Below are positions 33,185 to 43,410 of a stretch of DNA of 64,000 bases, in pieces. Each line of letters opens with the position of its first letter. Within the stretch, counting starts at the first letter, position 1. The stretch is from NCBI GenBank assembly GCA_029706075.1, contig JAINUG010000325.1, forward strand, positions 1-64,000. Direction: 5' to 3'. This stretch comes from Aldrovandia affinis. Taxonomy: Eukaryota; Chordata; Actinopteri; Notacanthiformes; Halosauridae. The position numbers were made by a program, and so were the translations under genes. Under the pieces are notes generated by a model that saw only the letters and a program-made list of their open reading frames with translations, did no database searches and had not been told where the DNA came from.

Positions 33185-34285
33185 GTTAATCAGAAAGGTC
33201 CTTAAGTTCTTCTTGTAGATGTTGAGAGCGGAAGATTCTAAAGCAATGTTAAGATGATTGTTCCAGGTTATTGTACCTCTGAAAACTGACAATGGGTGGT
33301 GCAATAACAGGGAAGGTGAAGGTTTGCTGAGTGTCTTGTATTGAATGTGTGAACTTGGGAGCTAACTTGGAAAAATCCAGTAAAAGGTTTGGGAATGGAA
33401 TCAGGAATATGTGTATATTTGTAGATAAAAGTGCACATTTGGTGTGTATTGATCTGAAAAATTTATAATGTCTTACGTTTTATGAATAGGGGTGCAGAGG
33501 GATCAAGTCACAAATGTAGCTATTCTAACAAATGTATTCTGTATTAGTTAAATGTTATGGAGGTAAGAGGCATATCTACTGGCCCACATAATATTGCAAT
33601 ATATGAGATATGAATAACACAAGCTGTAATACAATGTAAGTAGACCATTCTGATTAACCAAGCCGCAAATTTTCCGCATTTCCAGTTCAGTCTCTCATCA
33701 ACCAGCACTTCAAGAAATTTGGTGGAGGAAACCTGTGAAATTTCAAGTCCGTTGATTGAGATTTTAGCGTCCGCTTTACAGTATTTTTTGTTTTTACCAG
33801 AGAAAATTATGAAATTTGACTTTTTAACATTTAAAGATAATTTATTTAATTCAAACCATTTTGATATTTGTTCCATACCAGTGTTTGTGTCAGCGATAAG
33901 TGAGTTAAAATATTTAAAAAATGTTTGATCCCCAGACTTATATAGGGGGATAACCCTGGCAATTTTCATTTCCTTAGGGACAATGCCAGTCTCCATAGAT
34001 AAAAAAAAATATATATGACAGTGGTTCGGCAATGGCGGAACTCAACGTTTTGATCAAAGATGCACCTATATCATCATGACCCGCTGCTGAATTACAATTC
34101 ATTTCCTTAACTTCTTTTACATCAGGTGGATCAAACTGGCAAAGAGTAGAGTAATTACCTTTGATGTAGTCTAGAGGACTCCCATCTGGCACTTTAATTT
34201 TCTCTGAGAGAGAAATGCTCACATTTACAAAGAAGTTATTTAATTGATTTGAAATTTCAAAGGGATCAGAAAATGACATTGTCAT
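33185..34285 (-). pseudogene. LINE reverse transcriptase, internally deleted
   Basis: Minus-strand frames contain the pre-RT region (SNQLNNFFVNVSISLSEKI), the RT start (SMETGIVPKEMKIARVIPLY followed by KSGD) and then, without the central RT blocks, the later segment MEQISKWFELNKLSLNVKKS. The block with the catalytic YADD is missing. Decayed C-terminal sequence (ALESSALNIYKKNLRT-like) runs to about 33185. Motif style fits the Jockey/CR1/L2 group; I cannot name the clade. Confidence 0.75.
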
Positions 34286-34289
34286 TGTT

Positions 34290-35179
34290 AAATTGTGATG
34301 GCAGAATGGTAGAGGCTCTATGCTTATTCAAAAGTTGATTGATGATTTTCCATGTAGATTTAATATTATTTAATCTATCCGAAAATTGGCAGTTGGAGAG
34401 TGATATTCATCTATACAGGTTAGCATAAACTTCATGTTGTTATTTTGTGCAGAAAAACTAGACATATCAGCCACTCACAACATCATTGTGAGTCTATGTT
34501 GCTAACAAAAACCCGGTTTTGCTTAAATTTTAGGTACGTTTTGATGCAGTGTGTAAGCTTCCTGACCCACTAACAATTCTGTGACTTGAGAATCATTTAA
34601 CCTTGAACCAGTTGCTTCCTTCAGACCCCATTTGAAAGTTATCTTTTCCCCCATGATTTTCTGGTGTGTAATACACTGATTTCATCAACCGTTCTGACAT
34701 TGTTAGAGGAACCCCCACATGTACACGTCCAAAGAATAATGACTTTGAGTCTGAATGTGTTTAAAAACTTTATATATAAAAAGTGTTCCTGTCATTTTAC
34801 ATCAAGGAACTTATCAAATCCACACAGGCTTGAAAATGTTTTATCAAGGAGGGTTGCCTTCAAACATTCTGCAACCTTATCAACATTTACATTTTCATTT
34901 CTATGCAATTTAATTATACAGACATCAGTTACATAGGTAAACACAGTGAAAATTTGAACAATCTTGCAACCCCAATTATATTGAAACAGTATTGTAAAAA
35001 GGTCCTGTAAATATACTGTACATGTAATGGTAATGTACATTCTATAGTGTCTGACAACATTTCTTTCCAGTTTACAACACAAACTTGTCTCACATAGAGA
35101 GTGAGCCTCTGTCTAGCCATATGCGCTTCTAGGAATGTGATGTTTACCTCTGGACAATTTGTGGTTTGTAAATATACAC
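34290..35179. other. AT-rich interval, no gene recognised
   Basis: Short open frames of under 100 codons on both strands without domains. It lies between the LINE remnant and the gypsy LTR. Confidence 0.45.
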
Positions 35180-35613
35180 TGTAGCAGAATCCGGGCCGTT
35201 GAGTTCAACTCCGCCAAATGATCAATAATAAACCAGGTGAAATGCAAGAAAATTTGTGCTTTATTGAGGGGAATTAGCACAAAGGGAAGGGGAAAAAAAC
35301 TGGTTGCAATCCATAATCCTGTTTTCAATGTTCCAGTCCGTAATCCAAAATCCGTTATCCAAGTCAGTTTCTCATACACAAAAAAGGTCAAACACAATCC
35401 AAGTCGTATTCTTAATTAATTCCAAAATCACTCTCTCTCTCCAAAACACTTTTCCCAGACAGTACTTTGTCCTGAATGACATGGCTGGTTCGCTTTTAAC
35501 TTTGTGCCTTTTAGCTGGCATGGGCTGCAGGTGCGTTCCTGGATTTCCTGCTTGCCCAAATAATGAGAAGGGGTGGAACCAGTGACCCACCAGGTACTTC
35601 CCCTCAGTCACCA
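35180..35613 (-). repeat. 3' LTR of the gypsy element
   Basis: On the minus strand it begins TGGTGACTGAGGGG and ends TTCTGCTACA, giving the standard TG...CA. A purine-rich run (CTTAGGGGGAAGG, about 35636-35648) lies just upstream and could be the polypurine tract. Confidence 0.85.
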
Positions 35614-35862
35614 CCCCTCGTGCAGCTCACACACCTTCCCCCTAAGCTCCGACCCGGAGGGAGAGGCAGCCTGGCACCATAAGGCATTCCTTCTGGAAAG
35701 GACATCAGTGTTCCCGTGGGCAGCCCCTGACCTGTGAAGTACAGAAAATGCGAAAGGTTGCAGTGACAGGAACCATCTGGTTATGCAGGCATTGGTATCC
35801 TTATTCCACGACATCCATACTAGTGGTGCATGGTCCGTGATGAGGGTAAAATGACGTCCCAA
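35608..35862 (-). pseudogene. Gypsy RNase H, C-terminal end
   Basis: The minus frame begins GRHFTLITDHAPLVWM and includes ITRWFLSLQPFAFSVLHRSG and HGNTDVLSRRN, the end of a gypsy RNase H. It lies downstream of the integrase and directly before the 3' LTR, so integrase precedes RT/RNase H in this element. The RT core expected between 35884 and 35862 has been deleted. Confidence 0.88.
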
Positions 35863-35883
35863 GACATAATATTTTAATGTCTC

Positions 35884-36560
35884 TTAATTAACATGATATA
35901 TATGGCTTACATTTCGGAGATCGGGTTGTCGCACCCAATAATTCACCTCTCCAACTTTCTCTATGATCTCGTATTCTGAAGTGGGTACAAGCACAAGCAC
36001 TTTATCACCCAGCTGGAATTCTCTCGCTTGAGCCCTCCAGTATGAGCTTCCTGCATGTGCTCTCTTACCAGTGGCCATAACTTAACCATTCTGCCCCTCA
36101 ATCCTCCCACATGTTCGATGAGGGTGCGATGCGGAGACGGCTGCTGCTCCCAGACCTCCTTAGCCACATTAAGGAGCCCTCTAGGTCGCCTGCCATAAAG
36201 TAGTTCAAACGGAGAAGACCCTGTAGGGGTCTGGGGAACCTCTTGTATCGCAAACATCAGGAAGGGAAGTAGTTAATCCCAGTTCCTCCCGTCTGCTTCC
36301 ATCACCTTCCTCAGCATACTTTTCAGGGTTCGGTTGAATCGTTCCACTAATCCGTCTGTTTGGGGATGGCACACTGACATACGCAAATGAGTCATTTTTA
36401 ACAACTTACACAAGTCTTTCATAATGTGGGACATGAAGGGAGTTCCCTGGTCAGTCAGGATCTCATCCGGAATGCTCACTCTGGAAAACAACATTATTAG
36501 TTTGCGTGCAATGCCTTTTGTTGCCATTGTGCGTAATTGCCTCCGGATATCGGGTAGCAT
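35884..36560 (-). pseudogene. Gypsy integrase, core end and C-terminal domain
   Basis: The minus-strand frame at 36273-36560 has IPDEILTDQGTPFMSHIMKD with the second catalytic Asp and HPQTDGLVERFNRTLKSML with the catalytic Glu. A frame change leads to FAIQEVPQTPTGSSPFELLYGRRPRG (35961-36257) and then to FQLGDKVLVLVPTS and the terminal YHVN block at 35884. The catalytic D,D35E residues are all visible across the pieces, but the reading frame is broken at two places. Confidence 0.9.
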
Positions 36561-36592
36561 AATCTAATATCACGAGAATGTACTGGTACCCA

Positions 36593-36840
36593 TTACCTAC
36601 TTTTTGAGAGGGGTCCAACCAAATCCATAGCTATTCGGCTGAACGGTGTCAAAATGATGGGTAATGGTATTGGGGGCCTCTGAAACACATATTTTGGCAC
36701 CACTTGTTGGCATTCCGGGCATTCTCTGCAGAATTTCTCAATTGCTTTCTTTGTCCTCGGCCAATGGAGCCCCGCTTTTATTCTGTCCATAGTTTTTTCC
36801 ACACCAAGGTGAGCTCCTAACACATTGGAATGACCCAGCT
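36593..36840 (-). pseudogene. Gypsy integrase, H2C2 zinc domain
   Basis: The minus frame reads GAHLGVEKTMDRIKAGLHWP, then ECPECQQVVPKY, giving the His-x-Cys2 finger of integrase with its second Cys pair intact. It is followed by ITPFSRIAMDLVGPLSKS, which holds the first catalytic Asp (MDLVGP) of the core. Confidence 0.88.
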
Positions 36841-37157
36841 ATAGGACCATTTGGATACATAGTCGAGGTACTAGCAACAATTCAAGTGTTTCATTCTGTT
36901 TCCTGTCTACTTGAATTTATTTTTAATGGCAAAACGTGGGTATTTTACCTGTATCACCCCCTCGATGGGTCTCCCGTCCACACCACTGTTACTTGCTGTA
37001 TAGCATTCGATAGGTTCGGATCTAATTGTGCAGTGCCAAAACACCCAACTAGGAATGCGGGTCTGGCATTCTCTCCGGGTCCATAGGGAACAGATCACTG
37101 AGACTCACCTCGCCATCATCTTGCTGCTTGTTTACACTCCCGGTTTCTGACAGAGAT

Positions 37158-37445
37158 TCAGTAGAGGCATTGTGATCTATTTCCTGGATTCTGCACAGTT
37201 TTACTTCCACAGGGAACTTTGTGAGTGTGTCCTGTTTCCTTCCCTTGTCTTTTGGTTTTTCTGCATCCCTGCCCATAATTTTGCGAACACCGGAGAATCC
37301 CTTCCAATGAGCACAGGCACTGGGAGGTTTGGGACAATACCCGCCCTTCCCACTTGTTGACCCTTCGTGGGTTGCAGGTTAAGCAGTGTGGTGGGATATC
37401 CCTTGGTTTCCCCAGGCACGTTTGTCTGCCCGCATTCTCCACCAA
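37158..37445 (-). pseudogene. Gypsy aspartic protease, C-terminal part
   Basis: In one minus frame (to 37476) the sequence reads ILGGECGQTNVPGETKGYP, then GIVPNLPVPVLIGRDSPVF, which matches the flap-to-end part of a retroelement protease (the ILGRD-like block near the C-terminus). The DSG active site is not present, having been lost with gag. The frame then runs into charged linker sequence toward the integrase. Confidence 0.65.
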
Positions 37446-37446
37446 G

Positions 37447-37904
37447 TATAGCAGAATCCGGGGTATTGAGTTTCAACTATGATCAACAATAAACCCACCT
37501 ACACAGGTGAAATGCAAGAAATTGAGTATTTTTACCCCGGATTTCTAAGGGTATTAGCACAAAGGGAAGGGGAAATCAGCCGTAATCTGTTTTCAATGTC
37601 CCAGTCCGTAATCCAAAATCCATTATCCAAGTCAGTTTCTCATACACAAAAAAGGTCAAGTACACACGGGCTCTCAAAACAATCCAAGTCATATTCTTTC
37701 TTCAATCCAAAATCACTTTCTCACTCACTCTCTCCTTTGCTTCTCCCAGATGGTGCTTTCCCCCGAATGACATGGCTGGTGCACTTTTATCTTCATGCGC
37801 TTTAGCTGGCATAGGCTGAAGGTACGTTCCCGGATTTCTTGCTTGCCCAAATAAGGAGAAGGGGTGGAGCCAGTGACCCACCAGATACTTCCCCTCAATC
37901 ACCA
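37447..37904 (-). repeat. 5' LTR of the gypsy element
   Basis: On the minus strand it begins TGGTGATTGAGGGG and ends GGATTCTGCTATA, where the other LTR ends in CTACA. It is similar throughout to the copy at 35180-35613, but with some 25 extra bases in indels. The divergence implies an old insertion. Confidence 0.85.
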
Positions 37905-37998
37905 CCCCTCCGGTGGCCTCCAGGTGGCTGCCACAACACGATGCGTTCAATGATTTTGAACAGGAACACACTCAGCTCCTCAGCCAAAATGTCTTTTC

Positions 37999-38526
37999 TT
38001 ATTCGACGGATGCATTGTAAGATGTTTTCCATGTCTCAGGCTTTGACGGGGGATTTCCCTTGAACCAAAAGGTCAAAACCTTTCCAAAACGTTTGTCTCG
38101 TTCCTCTTCGGGGATGACGCTTTTCAATTTGCTTAGTTTATCACAAATGTATGGTTCGTTCTTGAGATCATGAATCACAGTCTCTGCAGCTCCTTGAATT
38201 CTTTCCAGAGAACTGTGCAACTCGGACATCCCGAGGGCAATGTTCAATGTGTCGCCCAACAGCGTCGCACCGTCAGTTTCAACAGAGTCGGTGGTACCCA
38301 AGTCCCGACCCAAAACACTCCAGCTAGCCATTGGTATCTCCGAAGGTAAAGGCTCCGTTACTTGCATTGTCATCTTGGTGGATAGAGCTGCAAGCCATGG
38401 TTTCGTTGCCTGACAGGGATATTTGAAAAAGAGTGCCCCCTTGACACATTTAAGAACAAAATGAAAGGGAGGGAGGGGGTGGGGAGTTCTGAGCATATAT
38501 TCTTCTCTTAATAAAATGTATGGCAC
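37999..38526 (-). CDS. Unrecognised 175-codon frame
   Basis: This minus-strand frame has an inner Met-rich start region (MTMQVTEPLPSEIPMASW) and a helical, charged middle (GMSELHSSLERIQGAAETVI; LSKLKSVIPEEERDKRFGKV). No transposon, LTR or LINE motif is seen. At its 3' end another frame begins (MENILQCIRRIRKDILAEEL) overlapping it. It does not resemble neighbouring elements. It may be a remnant of an integrated viral gene or of a host gene; I cannot decide. Confidence 0.3.
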   Translation of the reverse strand: MPYILLREEYMLRTPHPLPPFHFVLKCVKGALFFKYPCQATKPWLAALSTKMTMQVTEPLPSEIPMASWSVLGRDLGTTDSVETDGATLLGDTLNIALGMSELHSSLERIQGAAETVIHDLKNEPYICDKLSKLKSVIPEEERDKRFGKVLTFWFKGNPPSKPETWKTSYNASVE

Positions 38527-38572
38527 TCCAACTCTTACACCACAAAAACAAGTAGTTTATCTTGTTAAAGTA

Positions 38573-39127
38573 CAGTACCAGTCAAAAGTTTGGACACACC
38601 TGCTGGAAACTAGGTTTATCTCATAATTGACAATGTTTTACACCGTATACGTTTCTGTAAATACTTGAAAATGACAAAAAACGCATGTAACAATAAACAA
38701 AAGGAACATCAAGGCAATGTTCAAGAAAATTTAATTGAAAATTGAATCTTGGATTCCTCAAAATAGTCACCCTTTGGCATGAGAATAGCCTCACAAACAG
38801 GGGCCATTCGATGAATACGTTTTAGTAGGAAATCACCCGACATGTTTTCCCAGCTATCCTGCAGCAATTCCCAGAGAAACTTGTGTGTTGCTTTGCTTTG
38901 ACTCTTCCTTTCCAGTTTGTCCCATACAAGTTCTATGGGATTGAGGTCTGGACACTGGGCAGGCCAGGTCTTTAGTTTGAGTTGTCGTTCACGTTCCTCC
39001 TTCACCAAATAGTTCTTGCACAACTGTGCAAGGTGTGTTTCGGGTCGTTATCTTGCTGAAGAATGAAGGAGTGCCCAATTGGCTGTAATCCAGATGGAAG
39101 GTGTGTCCAAACTTTTGACTGGTACTG
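38573..39127 (-). mobile_element. Tc1/mariner-like deletion derivative, 555 bp
   Basis: The inverted ends are CAGTACCAGTCAAAAGTTTG and its counterpart ending GACTGGTACTG, flanked by TA at 38571-38572 and 39128-39129. It carries a transposase remnant on the minus strand. It is a sister of the element at 12557-13108 with different outer ends and the same internal deletion size. Confidence 0.94.
38721..39023 (-). pseudogene. Tc1-like transposase, C-terminal third
   Basis: The minus frame MCKNYLVKEERERQLKLKTW continues to WPAQCPDLNPIELVWDKLER, the block with the third catalytic position, and ends ESKIQFSIKFS. It shares almost all residues with the plus-strand copy at 12653-12952. The first catalytic Asp and DNA-binding domain are deleted. 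Confidence 0.85.
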
Positions 39128-39134
39128 TAGGTGT

Positions 39135-39615
39135 TTAGTTCACGCTGGTCTTTCCAAAGAAAAGCAACCGTGTTTTCAGTTTCCTACTCCATATTTTCAG
39201 GAAGTGACATTTCTTTAAAAATAATCTCCTCTTCACCAACGGACTCAATTTGAACGCAATGTACCCTGCTTTAACGTTCTGGGGTATCTTGTCATTTACC
39301 CAAGAGCACAGAATACATACACTGGGGCTTTTCCACCCCCAAATCCCTTTCCTTGTTTTCCCCACAAAGCTCTTCTCTGATTTTGTACCAATCACCCCGA
39401 AAATATTCAATAAATGGCATGTCTGTGTTAAACACTGAAGACTTGTCCAGTGTATACAGTTTGACCGTTCCCCTCTCCAAATCGAATTTGTAGCTGGCGA
39501 TTCTTTTGTTTGACGTTAGCGATTGTTGCTCCAACGATTCCACAGGCTCCAGCAATAACCTCGTTTTAAACTGAATTCCTTTTTTAGGTACACCCAGAAA
39601 ATTAGAATAAGCCAT
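39135..39615 (-). CDS. Unrecognised frames, probably one gene with a frameshift
   Basis: A minus-strand frame of 107 codons begins MAYSNFLGVPKKGIQFKTRL (Met at 39615). It reads IASYKFDLERGTVKLYTLDK and MPFIEYFRGDWYKIREEL, then stops at 39292. Overlapping frames continue to about 39135, suggesting a longer protein with one break. No known domain is recognised. It lies in line with the 175-codon frame at 37999, separated by the Tc1 insertion at 38573-39127. A viral origin is conceivable but unproved. Confidence 0.3.
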
Positions 39616-39911
39616 TGCAAGATAGCAAATAGGTCTGATTTTCTGAAAGTTGCCAGAAACTGGCTTATTTATTAATGCCTACGTGAGAGAACATTCGTTC
39701 TAAAAAACCTTTCCCCAGTGCTTTGCAGAATGTTTTTCATTCTATTAAAAGGATCTTTGTAATCTTCTCCAACACGTCTCCATTAGTCCTGGGGGTTTTT
39801 GTGGCGAATTTGAAGACAATGAATACATTGAATAACTTTAAACTGTGTAATTTGGATCAATGTGACAGAACGAACATGGATACAATGAATAGCTGTATAA
39901 ACGTTGTGGGT

Positions 39912-40115
39912 TCATTTGTAAGCTGTTCCAAGATAAATAGCAGAAAGGCCCACACCCTCGGTAGCTAATTTGAAATAGCATGACAGAACAAACACACTAT
40001 TTAAAACGTACAGCCTTTTTAAAATATCCAATTCATTTAGTTTAGCAGGACAACACAGAACCATTGTACCCATCAAAGGGGAGGGATACAGGTCAAAAGC
40101 CTGTGTTTGAAACAT
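39912..40115 (-). CDS. Unrecognised 67-codon frame
   Basis: The minus frame begins MFQTQAFDLYPSPLMGTM and ends AIYLGTAYK; it is hydrophobic in the middle (YVLNSVFVLSCYFKLA). It could be the C-terminal end of a longer protein because the sequence just upstream holds only short GAAACATT repeats. It lies in the same orientation as the two frames below it. No domain is recognised. Confidence 0.2.
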   Translation of the reverse strand: MFQTQAFDLYPSPLMGTMVLCCPAKLNELDILKRLYVLNSVFVLSCYFKLATEGVGLSAIYLGTAYK

Positions 40116-40129
40116 TGAAACATTGAAAC

Positions 40130-41240
40130 ATGATTCAAAATATAAAAATAATCCCCCAAAGTATTATCAATCAAACCAAACATATCACTGTCAGACAATA
40201 TGGAAAAATTCTAATTTCAAAAAAACAACCCAAAAAACAGGCAGTTGGAATTCACAAGCTCAAGGATCTTATTCATTATAATGCTTACATTTCATTCCCA
40301 GACCTGTTCACCAAACAATTACTTCCAAAAAACATTTCTACATTTTCATTACTATAGTCCATCACTCATTTGACAATTGTACTAAATGCTGGACTGAGGA
40401 CCTACTTATTCCCCCAGATTGACTCAACTCAAAAAGCCATTCAGGTCAGTATACATCAAACAGCTATTTTATTGAAGAATCGTATAAGGGACCACTTTAA
40501 CCCTACAAAACATTCTATAGTCTGATAAGTAAGGTGAGCTCGGTCAAAAGAACTGTCAAAAGTAGTCAACAAATGAGGAAAGTAACTACAAAGCCATGGG
40601 CCGCTAGCACTGCTGCTAGCAAGGACAAAAAGGAGGCCTACATCAACAACGAGGAAAACAATGAGCACACCTCAGGAGAAATACTCAACGCAATACGTTC
40701 GTTAAAACAAGAGTTTGCTGACCGGTTCGATGGAGTCATTTAAGCGATACAAGGCAATAAGACTGACCTTGGCGTTCGCTTAGCAAGAATCAACAAAGCA
40801 GAGGAGGGAATTGGTAGAGCTTAGGATGACCTGACTGGTCTCCAAAACACCACAAAACAGCTACAGGATCAAGTTAATCAACTCGATAGAAAGTAGTATT
40901 AGTAGAAAGTAGGTTCCAGCGCTCAAACGTGAGGTTAATTAATTTGCCAGAAAAAGCTGAAGGAAGTGATATGTGTTTTTTACTTCAGCGATGGCTGCCT
41001 GTCGCCCTGGGCTCCGACACTTTCCCTCGCCTCTGCTCATCGAGAGGGCAGAGTCCAGACAGACCGGGATACAAAGCCAAGGGCAACGATAATGAAGTTC
41101 CTTAATTATAGAGACTGGGACAGAGCCACGAGAGCTGCGCGGGCACTGAAGAAGGTACTCTTTGATGGCCATCAAGTCAAGCTCTACCCAAACTTCTTAA
41201 CTGAAATCCACAGACAATGGAAGTGTTTAGACAAGGTGAC
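40130..41240 (+). pseudogene. L1 fragments: ORF2 end then ORF1
   Basis: 40130-40357 has VGIHKLKDLIHYNAYISFPD and FTKQLLPKN, which fits the C-terminal region of L1/Tx1 ORF2. 40534-41190 has an ORF1-like coiled coil (ILNAIRSLKQEFADRFDGVI; ITQLQ-like continuation) followed by GRVQTDRDTKPRATIMKFLN and RDWDRATRAARALKKVLFDG, the RRM/CTD part of fish L1 ORF1. ORF1 follows ORF2 here, so this is two truncated copies or a rearrangement. Stops interrupt the ORF1 at 40741. Confidence 0.7.
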
Positions 41241-41246
41241 ATTTAG

Positions 41247-41715
41247 CTATGCACTTAAATGCCACAGCCAACCTCCTCAATGTACCTCATGTACTTCATA
41301 AAAAAAGCGGTGAGAGTGCCTTCAGCTACTATGCCCCAAAACTTTGGAACACTCTCCCGCAGGACATTAGGATGGCAGACTCAGCTGGCATTTTTTTTAA
41401 ACAGCTCAAAACATACCTTTTTAAACAAGCTTTTAAATGATTGATTTTATTTTATTTTATTTTATGTACTTTTAATGTATTTTTCTTTTATGTACCTGAA
41501 AGGTTTTTATCTATGCACTTTTTCTTTCCATGTACCTTAAAGGCTTTTAGCTATGCACTTAAATGCCTCTATTTATGCATTTTCAATTAAGATCACCATC
41601 TTAATTTATCTCTGCTTTTTAATTAGATTTTATAATTGTGAAGCACTTTGAGCTGCATTTCATGTATGAAAGGTGCTATATAAATAAAGTTTATTATTAT
41701 ATTATTATAAGCTGC
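41247..41715 (+). mobile_element. 3' end of an L2-type LINE, 5'-truncated
   Basis: The frame SAFSYYAPKLWNTLPQDIRM with AGIFFKQLKTYLFKQAF, ending near 41440, is the terminal region of L2-type ORF2. The 3' tail GAAGCACTTTGAGCTGCATT and GTGCTATATAAATAAAG then TTATTATTAT runs to about 41715. Starting abruptly inside ORF2 is the normal state of truncated LINE copies. Confidence 0.85.
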
Positions 41716-41801
41716 AACTACATGCCTATACAATGGAATGTTCTACACGGCTACACTTGTTACTCACAACGATCAATGCTACTACTTTGAGTTCATGTCA
41801 G

Positions 41802-41953
41802 TGGTTCTCTGTGGCTCAGTTGGTAGAGCACAGCGTTGGCAACGCTTAGGTTGTGGGTTCAATTCCCACTGGGGCCACATATACTGAAAATGTATGCATT
41901 CACTACTATAAGTCGCTTTGGATAAAAGCGTCTGCTAAATGGCGTATATTATA
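41802..41953 (+). mobile_element. tRNA-headed SINE, family A
   Basis: A full copy: head TGGTTCTCTGTGGCTCAGTT with A box, B box TTGTGGGTTCAATTCCCAC, linker ATGTATGCATTCACTACTA and tail GTCGCTTTGGATAAAAGCG ending GGCGTATATTATA. It is the best-preserved member in the window. Confidence 0.92.
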
Positions 41954-42924
41954 TTGATCATAGAGTTATAAAACCCCTAGAGGGCACACTTACTGGAATG
42001 ATCTGTGCCTGCATGAAGCATTTTGAAGTAGTCAACTGGGTGGGACTAGCTAATGTCACTTCCTGTTTCTTTGGCCATAGAATGATGTATGATTTTAGTA
42101 TGTTTACAGCATACAATGAGTTTGTTCATCTACAGAATGTATCTGGCCTTAAAACGCATGTTGCCACCTATTGGTACAAGTGAGCAGGCCTGCCTGTTGT
42201 GTCTGATGAAACGCACATCATACATTAGATATAGCCTGCCATGTGGTAATACTGTTATGGCCTATGACATTCCATTATGGACATGCAGCGTGATTCCAGT
42301 TTACTTCATATTAAAAAGTAGGCCTGTCTAATTTCGCATATCGCATTCCTGCTAACTGTTACACAATGGTATAGAATTATTGCCTTCTTTTTCCATCGCA
42401 TCTTCAAATACTTCTTGCGCAATCAGACTTCCACTGTGTGGTTCTTAGTGACCAAACATTCCAGCACTGCAGGTAGCGCTGTATACAGAATGTGCTGGTC
42501 TACAAGTATCTTATTTGTATGGTGTTGAAGGAACGGACACTCCAGAAGCACAGTGACCAATTGTAAAGAAATAACCAATTGTAAAGATAGGAGTTTTATA
42601 GCTCTACGTGGGCGACTAAAGAAGCTGAATATGGGCCTGAATAAATTTACATTGCCACAGGGAATTGCTAAGCGAAGTTGCAATTCTTTAAGTTCTTTTT
42701 TTACCTGAGATGGAGTCATTTTATTTTCATATTTGTGTAAGCGTTTGCCATTGGCATTCACTATGTGATAGATTGCACTAAAGTCTGTATAGTGTAGAGA
42801 TTTACAGATCCCTGACAGGTTGGCTATCCAGTATTTCTATTTCTGTCACCACAGAAATATTGACCTTGCTCATGAAACACACCAAGGTATTGTTTGTACG
42901 AAGCAATGCCTTAGGGAAATGTAC
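41954..42924. other. Interval without a supported gene
   Basis: A 112-codon minus frame at 42423-42761 (KMTPSQVKKELKELQLRLAI) is the only notable open stretch; no domain is recognised. Confidence 0.4.
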
Positions 42925-43405
42925 AATCCCCACTGGGGCCACTTTTATACTGAAAATGTATGCATTCACTACTGTAAGTCCATCCATCCATCCATCCATC
43001 CATCCATTATCTAAGCCGCGTATTCCTGGTCAGGGTCGCGGGGGGGGGGGCTGGAGCCTATCCCAGCATGCCTTCCCGGGGGAGAGGCAGGAATACACCC
43101 TGGACAGGTCGCCAATCCATCGCAGGGCACACACACCATTCACTCACACACTCATACCTACGGGCAATTTAGACTCTCCAATTAGCCTAACGTGCATGTC
43201 TTTGGACTGTGGGAGGAAACCGGAGTACCGGAGGAAACCCACGCGGACACGGGAGAACATGCAAACTCCACACAGAAAGGCCCCGGCCTGGATTCAAACC
43301 CGAGACCTTCTTGCTGTGAGGCGACAGTGCTATCCACTGCACCACCGTGCCGCCCTACTGTAAGTCGCTTTGGATAAAAGCGTCTGCTAAATGGCGTATA
43401 TTATT
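42925..43405 (+). mobile_element. Family A SINE split by another retroposon
   Basis: 42925-42980 carries the end of the B-box region and the linker (CACTGGGGCC, ATGTATGCATTCACTACTG). The tail GTCGCTTTGGATAAAAGCG resumes at 43364. Between lies the element at 42981-43355, flanked by an 11-bp duplication TACTGTAAGTC (42970-42980 and 43356-43366). The 5' head is missing. Confidence 0.9.
42981..43355 (-). mobile_element. SINE-like retroposon with RTE-type tail
   Basis: On the minus strand it starts GGGCGGCACGGTGGTGCAGT, followed by GATAGCACTGTCGCCTCAC (A-box-like) and CTCGGGTTTGAATCC (B-box-like). Its body includes GTTTCCTCCGGTACTCCGG and CACAGTCCAAAGACATGC, and it ends in a (ATGG)n tail at 42981-43005. 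This looks like a tRNA-derived SINE using an RTE-type LINE for mobilisation. A 3' fragment of the same family is at 54522-54657. Confidence 0.85.
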
Positions 43406-43410
43406 ATCAT

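Larger units (their letters stand above)
35180..37904 (-). mobile_element. Ty3/gypsy element, Gmr1-like order, internally deleted
   Basis: Two similar direct repeats at 35180-35613 and 37447-37904 are LTRs. Read on the minus strand the element starts at 37904 and carries protease, integrase and an RNase H end, in that order, before the 3' LTR. Gag and the RT core are missing. I see no clear target-site duplication. Stops and frameshifts show that it is inactive. Confidence 0.85.
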
